Positions 8,713 to 17,443 of a stretch of DNA of 64,000 nucleotides are shown piece after piece. This stretch comes from an uncultured Flavobacteriia bacterium (GTDB lineage Bacteria > Bacteroidota > Bacteroidia > Flavobacteriales_D > Crocinitomicaceae), in NCBI GenBank assembly GCA_937975705.1, contig CALJTX010000002.1:1-64000 (forward strand), given 5' to 3'. Position 1 is the first letter of the stretch, and the number at the start of each line of letters is the position of its first letter. A program made the translations under genes and the position numbers. The notes under the pieces were generated by a model. The model was given only the letters and a program-made list of their open reading frames with translations. It had not been told where the DNA came from and made no database searches.

Positions 8713-9843
8713 ATGCACTTTGATCTTTTAAAGACAGATTCCCAATCCAAAGCACGCCTCGGAAGGTTGCACACTGCTCACGGCACCATAGAAACACCCA
8801 TTTTCATGCCGGTGGGCACTGTAGGCTCTGTCAAAGGGGTGCATCAGCAAGAGCTGCGCGATGACATCAATGCTCAAATCATTTTAGGGAATACCTATCA
8901 CTTGTTTTTGCGTCCGGGCACAGAAGTGCTTGAGGCTGCCGGAGGTTTGCATCAGTTCATAGGTTGGGAGCGCCCAATTCTGACGGATAGCGGTGGATAT
9001 CAAGTTTATTCACTATCCGGATCGCGCAAAATTCAAGAAGAAGGCGTCAAGTTTCAATCGCACATAGATGGCAGCTACCATTTCTTCACGCCAGAAAGGG
9101 CAATTGAAATTCAGCGCAGTATAGGTGCAGACATCATCATGGCTTTTGACGAATGCACGCCGTATCCCTGCGACTACGCCTATGCCAAACGTTCTATGCA
9201 CCTCACGCACCGTTGGTTGGGCCGTTGTTTTACCGCTATGGAGCAATCAGAGCCAAAATACGGCTACGAGCAGGCGTTGTTTCCAATCGTACAGGGAAGT
9301 ACTTATAAGGACCTCAGAGAAGCATCTGCGCACGCAATTGCGTCATTTGATGCAGTCGGAAACGCTATTGGCGGTTTGTCGGTAGGTGAACCCGATGACG
9401 AACTCTACGAAATGACTGATTTGGTTTGCAATATTCTACCTCAAGATAAACCACGCTATTTAATGGGTGTAGGCACGCCAATTAACTTGTTGGAGTCCAT
9501 CGCACTCGGTGTAGATATGTTTGATTGCGTGATGCCAAGTAGAAACGCTAGACACGGCTTGCTCTACACGTGGGAAGGCACGATCAATATCAAAAATGAA
9601 AAATGGGCCAAAGATTTTAGCCAACTAGACCCAACTAGTCAGGTCTGGGTAGATCAAGTTTATACCAAAGCCTATTTGCGTCACCTTATCAAAACCGGTG
9701 AATATCTCGGTATTCAAATTGCGACTATTCACAATTTGGCGTTTTATTTGGAACTCATGCGGGTGGCCAGAGAAAAAATTGCCAGTGGTGAATTTGTAGC
9801 TTGGAAAAACCAAGTAGTCCAAAAATTGGGTCAGCGCTTATAG
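8713..9843 (+). CDS. tgt: Queuine tRNA-ribosyltransferase Tgt (zinc-site cysteines missing)
   Basis: Tgt exchanges guanine 34 for preQ1 in tRNAs with GUN anticodons. The 376-residue TIM-barrel protein shows FMPVGTVGSVKG, ILTDSGGYQVYSL, the substrate-binding GGLSVGEP and the catalytic segment GVDMFDCVMPSRNARHG, whose MFD aspartate is the family nucleophile. The bacterial zinc site, normally DPTCDCYTC followed by a distant His, here reads DPTSQVWVD, so all three cysteines are replaced; the later His in TIHNL remains. As far as I recall this loss also occurs in other Bacteroidota, so it may not mean loss of function. QueG, a later enzyme of the same pathway, lies at 49746-50678. lptG follows 2 bases after the stop. 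Confidence 0.95.
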   Translation: MHFDLLKTDSQSKARLGRLHTAHGTIETPIFMPVGTVGSVKGVHQQELRDDINAQIILGNTYHLFLRPGTEVLEAAGGLHQFIGWERPILTDSGGYQVYSLSGSRKIQEEGVKFQSHIDGSYHFFTPERAIEIQRSIGADIIMAFDECTPYPCDYAYAKRSMHLTHRWLGRCFTAMEQSEPKYGYEQALFPIVQGSTYKDLREASAHAIASFDAVGNAIGGLSVGEPDDELYEMTDLVCNILPQDKPRYLMGVGTPINLLESIALGVDMFDCVMPSRNARHGLLYTWEGTINIKNEKWAKDFSQLDPTSQVWVDQVYTKAYLRHLIKTGEYLGIQIATIHNLAFYLELMRVAREKIASGEFVAWKNQVVQKLGQRL

Positions 9844-9845
9844 AC

Positions 9846-10922
9846 ATGCTCAAACGCATCGACCGCTATATCATCAAGAAATTCCTGAGCACGTTTTTTT
9901 TCATGCTCGGCCTGATCATGTTATTTTCGGTTGTCTTTGACATTTCTGAAAAGTTGAGCGAGTTCATCAGCAACAAAGCACCCTTACACGAGATATTCTT
10001 CAGCTATTACGTCACTTTTATCCTCTATTACGGGAATACCTTCTCGTCAATGATCATTTTTTTGTCGGTCATTTGGTTCACGGGCAAAATGGCACAAAAC
10101 ACCGAGATCATTCCTATTTGGTTTTCAGGTCGGCCAGTTACCCGCTTTTTGCGACCATATTTTATTGGCGCTACTATTCTCACCATAATGTCTTTGGTAC
10201 TCAATCATGTCATTATTCCAAGAACCAACAAAATTCGTTTGGCTTTTGAAGAGCGCTATTACCGCGATATATTAACGGTCAATAATTACCAAGCCGAATA
10301 TCCTGGTAATGAGCTTGTTTATTTTTCTAACTACGCAGCAGAAGAGCAGCGCGTCAATGACCTCACCATTCAAAAATGGAGCAAAGACAACAAACCGATC
10401 TACTTTTTGCGCGCCCGCTTTGCCAAAAATAAGCCGGGTACTAATGAGTGGCAATTGACAGACTACTACGAAAAAAACTATGAATTCCCGAAGGCCAAAC
10501 TCATCCATGGCCGCCATAAGGACACCACCTTTGTGTACCGCATCGAGGAAATGGCCCAGCGCGACAACGCTGCACAAGCGCTCACATTTACTGAGCTCAA
10601 AAACGCCATTGAACGCGAAAAATTAAAAGGCTCAAAGCTTGTGCCTGACTTTGAAATAGAACTCCATCAGCGCACCGCTTTTCCTTTTGCAACTTACATT
10701 CTCACCTTAATTGGTGTATCAGTCGCCTCTCAAAAAAAACGTGGAGGCATTGGTATGAATATCGCTATTGGGTTGGCATTTATTTTTGTATATATTTTCG
10801 CCATGAAGATGCTTACTGTGGCTGCTGTGAAAGTTGGTTTCCCTACGCTGTGGTCAGTTTGGTTACCCAATTTGCTGTTTGCAATTATTGCGCTTGTGTT
10901 TTATCAGCGCTCCCAAAAATAA
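9846..10922 (+). CDS. LptF/LptG family permease of the lipopolysaccharide exporter
   Basis: The 358-residue protein belongs to the YjgP/YjgQ (LptF/LptG) family, the membrane half of the LptB2FG ABC transporter that lifts lipopolysaccharide out of the inner membrane. It opens with the family's MLKRIDRYIIKKFLSTFFFM and has about three N-terminal and three C-terminal membrane helices around a large periplasmic beta-jellyroll domain. I use the ATG at 9846, just after the tgt stop; a longer frame from 9801 would overlap tgt. The tgt-lptG order is common in this phylum. Its 3' end overlaps the convergent RNase Z gene by 38 bases. LptC lies at 60577-61131. Confidence 0.92.
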   Translation: MLKRIDRYIIKKFLSTFFFMLGLIMLFSVVFDISEKLSEFISNKAPLHEIFFSYYVTFILYYGNTFSSMIIFLSVIWFTGKMAQNTEIIPIWFSGRPVTRFLRPYFIGATILTIMSLVLNHVIIPRTNKIRLAFEERYYRDILTVNNYQAEYPGNELVYFSNYAAEEQRVNDLTIQKWSKDNKPIYFLRARFAKNKPGTNEWQLTDYYEKNYEFPKAKLIHGRHKDTTFVYRIEEMAQRDNAAQALTFTELKNAIEREKLKGSKLVPDFEIELHQRTAFPFATYILTLIGVSVASQKKRGGIGMNIAIGLAFIFVYIFAMKMLTVAAVKVGFPTLWSVWLPNLLFAIIALVFYQRSQK

Positions 10923-11841
10923 GTCCCCATTTTCCTAAGGTTAACTGCAGGCCATCTTCTGCGGCACCCACATTCGGATGCACTGTGCGTGCTTCTAATA
11001 GGTGTTGGAGCGCGTCGTCATAACGCGATGAAAAATGACCGAGCAGCAAGTATTTACAGTTAGCCAATGCGGCTTGTTGGGCGGCTTGTTGGGCCGTTGA
11101 ATGAAAGGTTTGTTTGGCACGTTCAACGTGCTGTTGGTTAAAAGTTGCTTCGTGATAGAGCAAATCTACATCTTGAATGGCATGTAGATAACTCGGACTG
11201 GGCTTGGTATCCGAACAATACGCATAACTATAAACAGGTTGCGCTGCTAGCGTGTAATCTTTGTAATTATACTTTTTACCATTTCTTTCTATCGACAACC
11301 CAGCCTTAAGTTTGGGCATGTCTTCGATGAATAATCCAGCTGCTGAAATCGCTTCTTTGTTGAGGTTCAGTAATTTGGGTTTTTCATTGATGCGGTAACC
11401 AATGGTCGGAAGCCTGTGTTTGAGGGCAAAAGCGTGAATTTCTATCAGGCGGTCTTCGAAAATCAGTTGAGATTCGCCGGGTTGAATCGTGTGAAAAGTA
11501 ATGTCGAATTGCAGTGGGTGCCCACCTGCAGCAAGCATGGCCCTGATGAGTGCTTCTAAGCCAGGAGGCCCATAAATACTGAGTTTTTTATTGCGACCCA
11601 ATAAGTGCATGGTGGAAAGCAGGCCCGGCAAACCAAAAAAGTGATCGCCGTGGAGGTGTGAAATCAGGATGAACTGGATCTTTTGGAGTTTTAGTCCGTA
11701 TTTGCGCAATTGTTGTTGGGTGCCTTCAGCACAATCGATCAGAATATGTCTTTCATTGCAGTTGACATATTGAGCAGATGCTTGCCTTTTGCTTGTAGGT
11801 AAGGATGCGCCTGAGCCGAGTATGTGTAGCTCAAAACTCAC
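10885..11841 (-). CDS. rnz: Ribonuclease Z (tRNA 3' endonuclease)
   Basis: RNase Z trims the 3' trailer of tRNA precursors that lack an encoded CCA, as tRNA-Phe in this window does. The 318-residue metallo-beta-lactamase-fold protein carries the zinc motif HLHGDH (His62, His64, Asp66, His67) followed by FGLPGLLSTM, and later the HEATF and LGHFSSRY motifs of the family. The start is a GTG at 11841 that overlaps the stop of the STAS gene by four bases (GTGA); the frame upstream of it lies inside the STAS gene and is not plausible protein. The 3' end runs 38 bases into lptG on the other strand. Confidence 0.95.
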   Translation of the reverse strand: MSFELHILGSGASLPTSKRQASAQYVNCNERHILIDCAEGTQQQLRKYGLKLQKIQFILISHLHGDHFFGLPGLLSTMHLLGRNKKLSIYGPPGLEALIRAMLAAGGHPLQFDITFHTIQPGESQLIFEDRLIEIHAFALKHRLPTIGYRINEKPKLLNLNKEAISAAGLFIEDMPKLKAGLSIERNGKKYNYKDYTLAAQPVYSYAYCSDTKPSPSYLHAIQDVDLLYHEATFNQQHVERAKQTFHSTAQQAAQQAALANCKYLLLGHFSSRYDDALQHLLEARTVHPNVGAAEDGLQLTLGKWGLIFGSADKTQAQ

Positions 11842-12179
11842 CTTGCAATTAAATCTAGTGCTGCGTCTGTGGTGTTTCCGATGGTGAGTACTTTGTCTAG
11901 CTGAGCAATTTCTATGAGCTTGAGCACGTTTGGTTGTAAACCTGAAAGCGCAAATTTTCCGTTGGTGTCTTTGCACAGGCGGTTGGCGATGAGCACGGCA
12001 GACAGCCCAGAGGAGTCGCAGTATTTGGTTTTACTCATGTTTAATACGATGTAGTTGGTACCTACCTTATTGAGCTGTAAAAAGTGGGCTTTGAGTTCAG
12101 GTGCATTACTGGCGTCGAGTTTCTCAACTTCGGTACTGACAACCACAATTTGGCCCTGCGGGTCCACGGAGAAATTCAT
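11838..12179 (-). CDS. STAS-domain anti-anti-sigma factor-like protein
   Basis: This 113-residue protein is a single STAS domain of the SpoIIAA/RsbV type. The loop that carries the phosphorylated serine is intact: CDSSGLSAVL with Asp55, Ser56 and Ser57. Such proteins bind anti-sigma factor kinases and switch partners according to phosphorylation. No kinase or phosphatase partner is encoded nearby, so its partner is unknown. It overlaps rnz by four bases and lies 28 bases after pyrB, and may have its own promoter in that gap. Confidence 0.88.
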   Translation of the reverse strand: MNFSVDPQGQIVVVSTEVEKLDASNAPELKAHFLQLNKVGTNYIVLNMSKTKYCDSSGLSAVLIANRLCKDTNGKFALSGLQPNVLKLIEIAQLDKVLTIGNTTDAALDLIAR

Positions 12180-12193
12180 AGCAATGATTTGCT

Positions 12194-12201
12194 CAAAAAT
12201 A
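12194..12201 (-). promoter_or_regulatory. possible -7 element for the STAS gene
   Basis: On the minus strand this reads TATTTTTG, a perfect TAnnTTTG, 15 bases before the STAS ATG and inside the short gap after pyrB. No -33 element is clear. Confidence 0.35.
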
Positions 12202-12207
12202 ACGAAA

Positions 12208-13137
12208 TTATCTTTCGATTTTTGCCGCGAGTAAATAAATTACGGCCATTCGAACCGCAACGCCGTTTTCTACCTGATCTAAAATGATACTTTGCGAGCT
12301 ATCGGCAACGTCCGAGGAAATCTCTACACCGCGATTGATAGGCCCTGGGTGCATGATCACGATTTCTTTGGAAAGACTGTCCAATAACGTTTTATCTAGG
12401 CCAAATTGCTGAGAATATTCGCGCAGCGAAGGAAAGTATTTGATGTCTTGACGCTCGAGTTGGATGCGCAACATATTGGCTACATCACACCATTCGAGTG
12501 CTTCTCGGAGGTTGTGAGACACCTGTACGCCGAGTTCTGAAATGTATTTTGGAATGAGCGTGCTGGGGCCACAAACCATGACTTCTGCACCGAGTTTTTG
12601 AAGACAATAAATATTGCTCAAAGCAACTCTCGAGTGAAGAATATCGCCAACGATTACCACTTTTTTTCCTTCGACACTACCTAGTCTTTCTTGGATAGAG
12701 AAGGCGTCTAGTAGTGCTTGGGTGGGGTGTTCGTGTGTGCCGTCGCCAGCGTTCACAACGCGTGCTTTGATTTTTTGAGATAAAAACTTTGCCGCGCCTG
12801 GGTTGGGATGACGCATCACGACCATGTCTACTTTCATGGCCAAAATGTTGTTGACGGTATCGACAAGTGTTTCTCCTTTTTTAACCGAAGAGCCTGCTGC
12901 ACTAAAGTTGACGACATCGGCAGAGAGGCGTTTTTGGGCTAATTCAAAAGAGAGACGGGTACGGGTAGAGTTTTCAAAAAAGACGTTGGCAATGGTGATA
13001 TCGCGAAGCGATGGGACTTTCTTGATCGGGCGGTTGATTACTTCTTTGAAACGAGCTGCAGTTTCGAGGATAAGTTCGATGTCTTGACGCGTGAGGTCTA
13101 CGATGCCGGTAAGGTGATCAACGCTGAGCTGCTTCAT
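12208..13137 (-). CDS. pyrB: Aspartate carbamoyltransferase catalytic subunit
   Basis: PyrB joins carbamoyl phosphate and aspartate in the second step of pyrimidine synthesis. The 309-residue protein has all family motifs: STRTRLSFE for carbamoyl phosphate, HPTQALLDAF, GDILHSRVA, MLRIQLER and HPGPINRGVEI. No pyrI regulatory subunit gene is adjacent, which is usual for the PyrR-linked type. Its ATG lies inside the end of pyrR (20-base overlap), implying coupled translation. Confidence 0.97.
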   Translation of the reverse strand: MKQLSVDHLTGIVDLTRQDIELILETAARFKEVINRPIKKVPSLRDITIANVFFENSTRTRLSFELAQKRLSADVVNFSAAGSSVKKGETLVDTVNNILAMKVDMVVMRHPNPGAAKFLSQKIKARVVNAGDGTHEHPTQALLDAFSIQERLGSVEGKKVVIVGDILHSRVALSNIYCLQKLGAEVMVCGPSTLIPKYISELGVQVSHNLREALEWCDVANMLRIQLERQDIKYFPSLREYSQQFGLDKTLLDSLSKEIVIMHPGPINRGVEISSDVADSSQSIILDQVENGVAVRMAVIYLLAAKIER

Positions 13138-13678
13138 TGCCTTCTTTTGTGAATAATAATACTTGGTCTTGTCCTTCGATTTCTTTCCATTCTACAGCTA
13201 CACGCTCAGAAGCGAGTGTATCGACTGTTTTGCCAATATAATCTGCTTGAATGGGTAAGTCGCGGCTAAAGCGACGGTCAATGAGTGTGAGCAATTGGAC
13301 TTGAGATGGGCGTCCAAAAGTGAGTAACGCATCTAAGCCTGCACGGATGGTGCGTCCGGTAAATAAGACATCGTCGATAAGGATAATGCGCTTGTTTTCT
13401 ATGGAGAAATCGATGTTGGTTATGCTAGGGAGCAGTGGTGTTTCTCTGCGGCGGAAGTCGTCGCGGTGAAAAGTGATGTCGAGGTTGCCTGCTTGAATTG
13501 GATGGGCCAGAATAGCCTCGAGTTGCGCTTTAATGCGTGTAGTGACATGGATGCCACGTGGCTGAAGGCCAATTAAAACGGAGTTCTCGAAGGTGTCGTG
13601 GGTCTCAATGAGTTCATGAGAAAGGCGTTTGAGCGTCAGTTCGAGCTGGGTGGCATTGAGGATGACTTGCTTTTCCAT
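13118..13678 (-). CDS. pyrR: PyrR, pyrimidine operon regulator / uracil phosphoribosyltransferase
   Basis: This 186-residue phosphoribosyltransferase-fold protein carries the PRPP-binding motif IILIDDVLFTGRTIRAGLDA and the GLQPRGIHV segment of PyrR. In Firmicutes PyrR binds pyr mRNA and controls attenuation while also making UMP from uracil. Whether the Bacteroidota protein regulates RNA is unproven; I see no obvious attenuator in the 15-base gap before it. Direct overlap with pyrB supports a pyrimidine role. A promoter-like element lies just upstream. Confidence 0.93.
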   Translation of the reverse strand: MEKQVILNATQLELTLKRLSHELIETHDTFENSVLIGLQPRGIHVTTRIKAQLEAILAHPIQAGNLDITFHRDDFRRRETPLLPSITNIDFSIENKRIILIDDVLFTGRTIRAGLDALLTFGRPSQVQLLTLIDRRFSRDLPIQADYIGKTVDTLASERVAVEWKEIEGQDQVLLFTKEGNEAAQR

Positions 13679-13683
13679 TACTG

Positions 13684-13691
13684 CAAAGATA
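13684..13691 (-). promoter_or_regulatory. -7 promoter element for pyrR-pyrB
   Basis: On the minus strand this reads TATCTTTG, a perfect TAnnTTTG, with its last G six bases before the pyrR ATG. Transcription from it would give a leader of only one or two bases. The nearest upstream TTG is too far away (26 bases), so the call is tentative. Confidence 0.35.
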
Positions 13692-13693
13692 CT

Positions 13694-14914
13694 TTAAAAA
13701 ATCTTTTTTGCAGAAGGCAAATCCGATAATAAGAAAAAACTACCTGTTATCCAAAGAAGATCATGTGGCTGCATTTGCTTTTCTATCTCAGAAATAGCTC
13801 TTGGTAAGTCTTCAAAAAGTTGCTTCACACCTAAAAGTTGCCAATCTGCTGCACTTTTGGATCTCGGATTTCTGAAAACACAAGCAGCAACTTTGGCATG
13901 TTTTGGAAAGAGGTCTAAAATTTCTTGTGCATCTTTATCTTTAGCGGCACCATACAAAATGTAAAGTTGCCCCGTGCATTCTTCTTCAATGAGTGGAATA
14001 GTGGCTGCAATGCCAGCCGGGTTGTGCGAGACATCGATTACAATTTTTGGTGTTTCTTTCCAATGTTCGAAGCGTCCAAAAAATCCGGTGTTGGTCTTGA
14101 GGTTTTCAAGTGCTGCTAATTGCGTTTGAAGAGGAAGCTCAACACCAATGACTTTTAAGGCCAATAAGGCAGTGTTGAAATTGTGGATTTGATACCCGGA
14201 AAGCGACACAGTTCGGGGCAGGTCTTTGGCATCTTCGCAAAAATAAATGGGTGCATTCAGCACACGCGATTGAGCTTCAAAAATGGCTTGAGTTGGGCTT
14301 GATTTTTCACCGATTACAACAGGTGTCTTGGTTTTAATGATGCCTGCTTTTTCGCCTGCAATTGCCTCAAGCGTGTTCCCAAGAAAATCTTGGTGATCCA
14401 AGCCAATGTTTGTAATGATGCTTACTTTAGGGTTGATGACATTCGTTGCATCGAGCCTGCCGCCTAAGCCAGTTTCTATCACGATGTAGTCGCAGTTTTC
14501 TTGCTGAAAATACAGCAAAGCCATGGCAAAGGTGAGTTCAAAAAAACTCGCGTCAATTGTGGCATTTAAAGCCTGATACTTAAGGCAGAACGCAATGACA
14601 TCTTCTTGAGAAATTGGGCGGCCATTGACGCGAATGCGTTCCGAAAAATCGAAAATATGCGGCGAGGTGAACAGCCCTACTTTTGAGCCGCTTTCTTGCA
14701 GTAAACTTGCGCAGTAGGCTGCAGTGCTGCCCTTGCCATTCGTTCCTGCAATGTGAATAGAAGGTAGCTTATTTGGATCAAGCTGCAAGAGTGCCATGAG
14801 CTCATGAACGCGTTCAAGTCCGGGCTTGTAAGCTTCAGCCCCTAAGTTTTGATAGGCAGGAAAGCGCTCAAATAGCCAACTGACACATTCTTGATAGGCG
14901 CTTTTTTGTTCCAT
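13694..14914 (-). CDS. folC: Folylpolyglutamate synthase / dihydrofolate synthase
   Basis: FolC adds glutamate to dihydropteroate and to folates. The 406-residue Mur-ligase-type protein has the ATP loop IAGTNGKGSTAAY (about residues 55-67), TSPHIFDFSERIRVNG, the ETGLGGRLDATNV motif and a C-terminal domain with IDVSHNPAG. Length is normal. It begins one base after nhaD ends and is followed by pyrR after 15 bases, so it sits mid-operon. Confidence 0.95.
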   Translation of the reverse strand: MEQKSAYQECVSWLFERFPAYQNLGAEAYKPGLERVHELMALLQLDPNKLPSIHIAGTNGKGSTAAYCASLLQESGSKVGLFTSPHIFDFSERIRVNGRPISQEDVIAFCLKYQALNATIDASFFELTFAMALLYFQQENCDYIVIETGLGGRLDATNVINPKVSIITNIGLDHQDFLGNTLEAIAGEKAGIIKTKTPVVIGEKSSPTQAIFEAQSRVLNAPIYFCEDAKDLPRTVSLSGYQIHNFNTALLALKVIGVELPLQTQLAALENLKTNTGFFGRFEHWKETPKIVIDVSHNPAGIAATIPLIEEECTGQLYILYGAAKDKDAQEILDLFPKHAKVAACVFRNPRSKSAADWQLLGVKQLFEDLPRAISEIEKQMQPHDLLWITGSFFLLSDLPSAKKIF

Positions 14915-14915
14915 A

Positions 14916-16184
14916 TTAGAGCATCAAAAAAGTCAGAACGCCGCCAATATAACCAGCCAACGCAAGTAAAGCGATGCGCTTGAGATACCAGCCAAAGCCA
15001 ATGTTTTCCATACCCATGGCAACGACACCGGCTGCTGAACCAATAATCAAGATTGAACCTCCCGTGCCTGCCGTGTAGGCAATAAAATGCCAAGTTTCGG
15101 CGTCTAAGCCGTCTTTGAACATCCCAATGCTGGCTGCCACAAGCGGAACGTTGTCTATAACAGCTGAGGCCAGCCCTAAAAATGAGATATACAATTCTTT
15201 GGAAATTCCAGAGGCCAAAACGTTTTCACCGAGTTGTTCGATCAGGCCAAGGCTTTCCATGCCGGCTACGGTCATCAGGATTCCTAAGAAAAAGAGAATA
15301 GAAGGCATTTCAATTTTGCTCAACGCTTTGAGGGTAGGGCCAACGTGTCCGCTGTTGTTTTGCTCGCTGAGCGAACTCAAGTTGAGGTTTCTTTTACTGG
15401 CGATTTCACCAATAATGGCAAAAACAGCAAGCGAAAACATCATGCCCATGTAGGGTGGGAGGTGGGTTATGGATTTGAAAATCGGGACAAAAATGATGAG
15501 TCCGAGGCCGCTGAGCAAAATAAGGCTAGAAACTTTATTTTGTTGAATTACGGATGAAGCAGGAAGGTCTTGCTTGAAAATCTTGATTTTTTTGGCGATC
15601 AGCAAGGGGATGAGTAAGGTCACAACAGCGGGTAAAAAGATATGCGCTACAAGTTTGAACGCACTCACTTTTCCGGCAATCCAAAGCATGGTCGTGGTGA
15701 CATCTCCAATTGGAGACCATGCGCCACCCGCATTGGCAGCAATGATCACAAAACCGGCCATCCACCTGCGCAATTCTTTGTCTTGGACTATTTTGCGCAG
15801 AATGGAAACCAGGACAATTGTTGCGGTTAAGTTGTCTATGATAGCAGATAAAAAGAAACCAAGGATAGAAATAACAAGCAGTAATTGGTAGGCCGTTTTG
15901 ACTTTGATCAAGGACTGCACACTTTTGAAACCATCAAAATAATCGATCATTTCGACAATGGCCATTGCGCCCATTAGAAAGATGAGGATTTCGGTTGTTT
16001 TGCCAAAATGATGCAAAAGCAGTTCTGAAAGCGCAGCTATATCCGTCGCATTCAAAGCAATGAGGGCCCAGGAAAGGGTCATCATGAGCAATGCGGGAAT
16101 GAGCTTGTCGATTTTTAATAAATGCTCAAAGCTGATCGCGGCGTAACCAATGATAAAGATAAGTACCAACGACAGCTCCATCAT
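14916..16184 (-). CDS. nhaD: NhaD-type sodium:proton antiporter
   Basis: This 422-residue integral membrane protein has about 11-13 hydrophobic segments and belongs to the NhaD branch of the ion transporter superfamily, which exports Na+ or Li+ in exchange for protons. Family features include the opening IIGYAAISFEHLLKIDK, the FLSAIIDNLTATIVLVSILR segment with its conserved acidic and amide residues, the NAGGAWSPIGDVTTTMLW segment, and the second half SAVIDNVPLVAASIGMF. Two consecutive ATGs (16184, 16181) could serve as start. It lies 3 bases after the dehydrogenase gene and 1 base before folC. Confidence 0.93.
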   Translation of the reverse strand: MMELSLVLIFIIGYAAISFEHLLKIDKLIPALLMMTLSWALIALNATDIAALSELLLHHFGKTTEILIFLMGAMAIVEMIDYFDGFKSVQSLIKVKTAYQLLLVISILGFFLSAIIDNLTATIVLVSILRKIVQDKELRRWMAGFVIIAANAGGAWSPIGDVTTTMLWIAGKVSAFKLVAHIFLPAVVTLLIPLLIAKKIKIFKQDLPASSVIQQNKVSSLILLSGLGLIIFVPIFKSITHLPPYMGMMFSLAVFAIIGEIASKRNLNLSSLSEQNNSGHVGPTLKALSKIEMPSILFFLGILMTVAGMESLGLIEQLGENVLASGISKELYISFLGLASAVIDNVPLVAASIGMFKDGLDAETWHFIAYTAGTGGSILIIGSAAGVVAMGMENIGFGWYLKRIALLALAGYIGGVLTFLML

Positions 16185-16187
16185 GTA

Positions 16188-17417
16188 TTAAACGAGTTGT
16201 TTGAGTGCTATTTCAAAAGCCGTTTTGGCGATCCCTCTTGTACTTGAATTGACTTGATGCGTGTTTTGCAATGCTTTGTAGATTGTTTGACTTGCGTCCT
16301 CAAAAATGAGTGCGTCGTCTAGCGTAGGGAGGTCCGAACTCATGAGGTAAGCAAAAACGCGTGCCATACCGCAATTGGCAATGAAGTCAGGAATAAGGGC
16401 CAAAGATGCATCGGCTCTTTCGGCAATAGGACCAAAGAAAATTTCTTGATCGGCGAAAGGTACATTTGCACCAGATGAGATGACCTCTACACCTGCACCA
16501 AGTAATTGTTCTAATTGCGCTTCGGTGATCATGCGGCTACCTGCACACGGAATAAAGATGTCTGCTGGCGTTGACCAAAAAACGTTATTTACTTCTTCGT
16601 AGCTCAGTAGGTTTGGTGCACTGAGTTCGTTGCCGTTTTTTTGAATAAAGAGTTCTTTAATTCGTTCAAAACTAAAACCTTCTGTCTCGATGAGCCCGCC
16701 AACGCGATCGATGATACCTACAATTTTGGCACCTTTTTGAGCCAGGTAATAGGCAGCAGCAGAACCTACGTTACCCCAACCTTGCACCAATACGCGTTTG
16801 CCAGCTAATTGCCCGCCCCAAATATTGTAATAATGGTCAATTGATGCCGCTACACCATAGCCAGTAATCATGTCCGCAACAACATAATTTTTACTGAGTT
16901 CAGGGCTGTATTTTGCGTCTTGAATGACTTTTGCAACACCGCGCTGAAGTTGACCTATGCGATTGATTTTTTGGTCGTCGTTGGGTTTGAAATGTCCGTT
17001 GAATACGCCTTCTTGTGGATGCCATACTCCGAACTCTTCGGTCATGGGGATCACTTCATGTATTTCGTCTACATTGAGGTCTCCGCCGGTGCCGTAATAA
17101 GATTTGAGCAGCGGTGATACTGCGGCAAACCAACGTTTGAGCACTTCTTTTTTGCGCGGATCTTTGGGGTCAAAATTGATACCAGATTTAGCGCCTCCGA
17201 TTGCAGGCCCAGCTACTGTAAATTTAACTTCCATGGTTTTGGCCAAAGATTCGACTTCTCGCTTGTCTAGGCCAACGCGCATTCTTGTGCCTCCACCTGC
17301 AGCACCACCGCGCAAGGAGTTGATCACTACCCAGCCTTCGGCTTCAGTGAATGCATCTTTCCATTCAAAAACGATTTCGGGTCTTTTATTTTCAAATTTG
17401 GAGAGGAGGTCTTTCAT
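16188..17417 (-). CDS. Glu/Leu/Phe/Val dehydrogenase
   Basis: The 409-residue protein is an amino-acid dehydrogenase that deaminates its substrate with NAD(P)+. The N-terminal catalytic domain holds GPAIGGAKSGINFDP with the substrate-binding lysine, and YGTGGDLNVDEI with the catalytic aspartate. The Rossmann domain has the dinucleotide loop VQGWGNVGSAAAYYL at about residues 225-240. It most resembles the glutamate dehydrogenase-like group common in Flavobacteriales, but the exact substrate cannot be fixed from sequence. It heads the run nhaD-folC-pyrR-pyrB and has its own promoter-like motif. Confidence 0.92.
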   Translation of the reverse strand: MKDLLSKFENKRPEIVFEWKDAFTEAEGWVVINSLRGGAAGGGTRMRVGLDKREVESLAKTMEVKFTVAGPAIGGAKSGINFDPKDPRKKEVLKRWFAAVSPLLKSYYGTGGDLNVDEIHEVIPMTEEFGVWHPQEGVFNGHFKPNDDQKINRIGQLQRGVAKVIQDAKYSPELSKNYVVADMITGYGVAASIDHYYNIWGGQLAGKRVLVQGWGNVGSAAAYYLAQKGAKIVGIIDRVGGLIETEGFSFERIKELFIQKNGNELSAPNLLSYEEVNNVFWSTPADIFIPCAGSRMITEAQLEQLLGAGVEVISSGANVPFADQEIFFGPIAERADASLALIPDFIANCGMARVFAYLMSSDLPTLDDALIFEDASQTIYKALQNTHQVNSSTRGIAKTAFEIALKQLV

Positions 17418-17443
17418 GTGGAATTGTTGTTGTGTTAGCGTTG

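Noticed and set aside
11842..11976. N-terminal extension of RNase Z
   Set aside because: The extra residues are basic and lie within the STAS gene; the GTG at 11841 gives the normal family start and a GTGA overlap.
13118..13137. Apparent frameshift at pyrR/pyrB overlap
   Set aside because: Both proteins are full length with intact motifs; the 20-base overlap is real and fits translational coupling.
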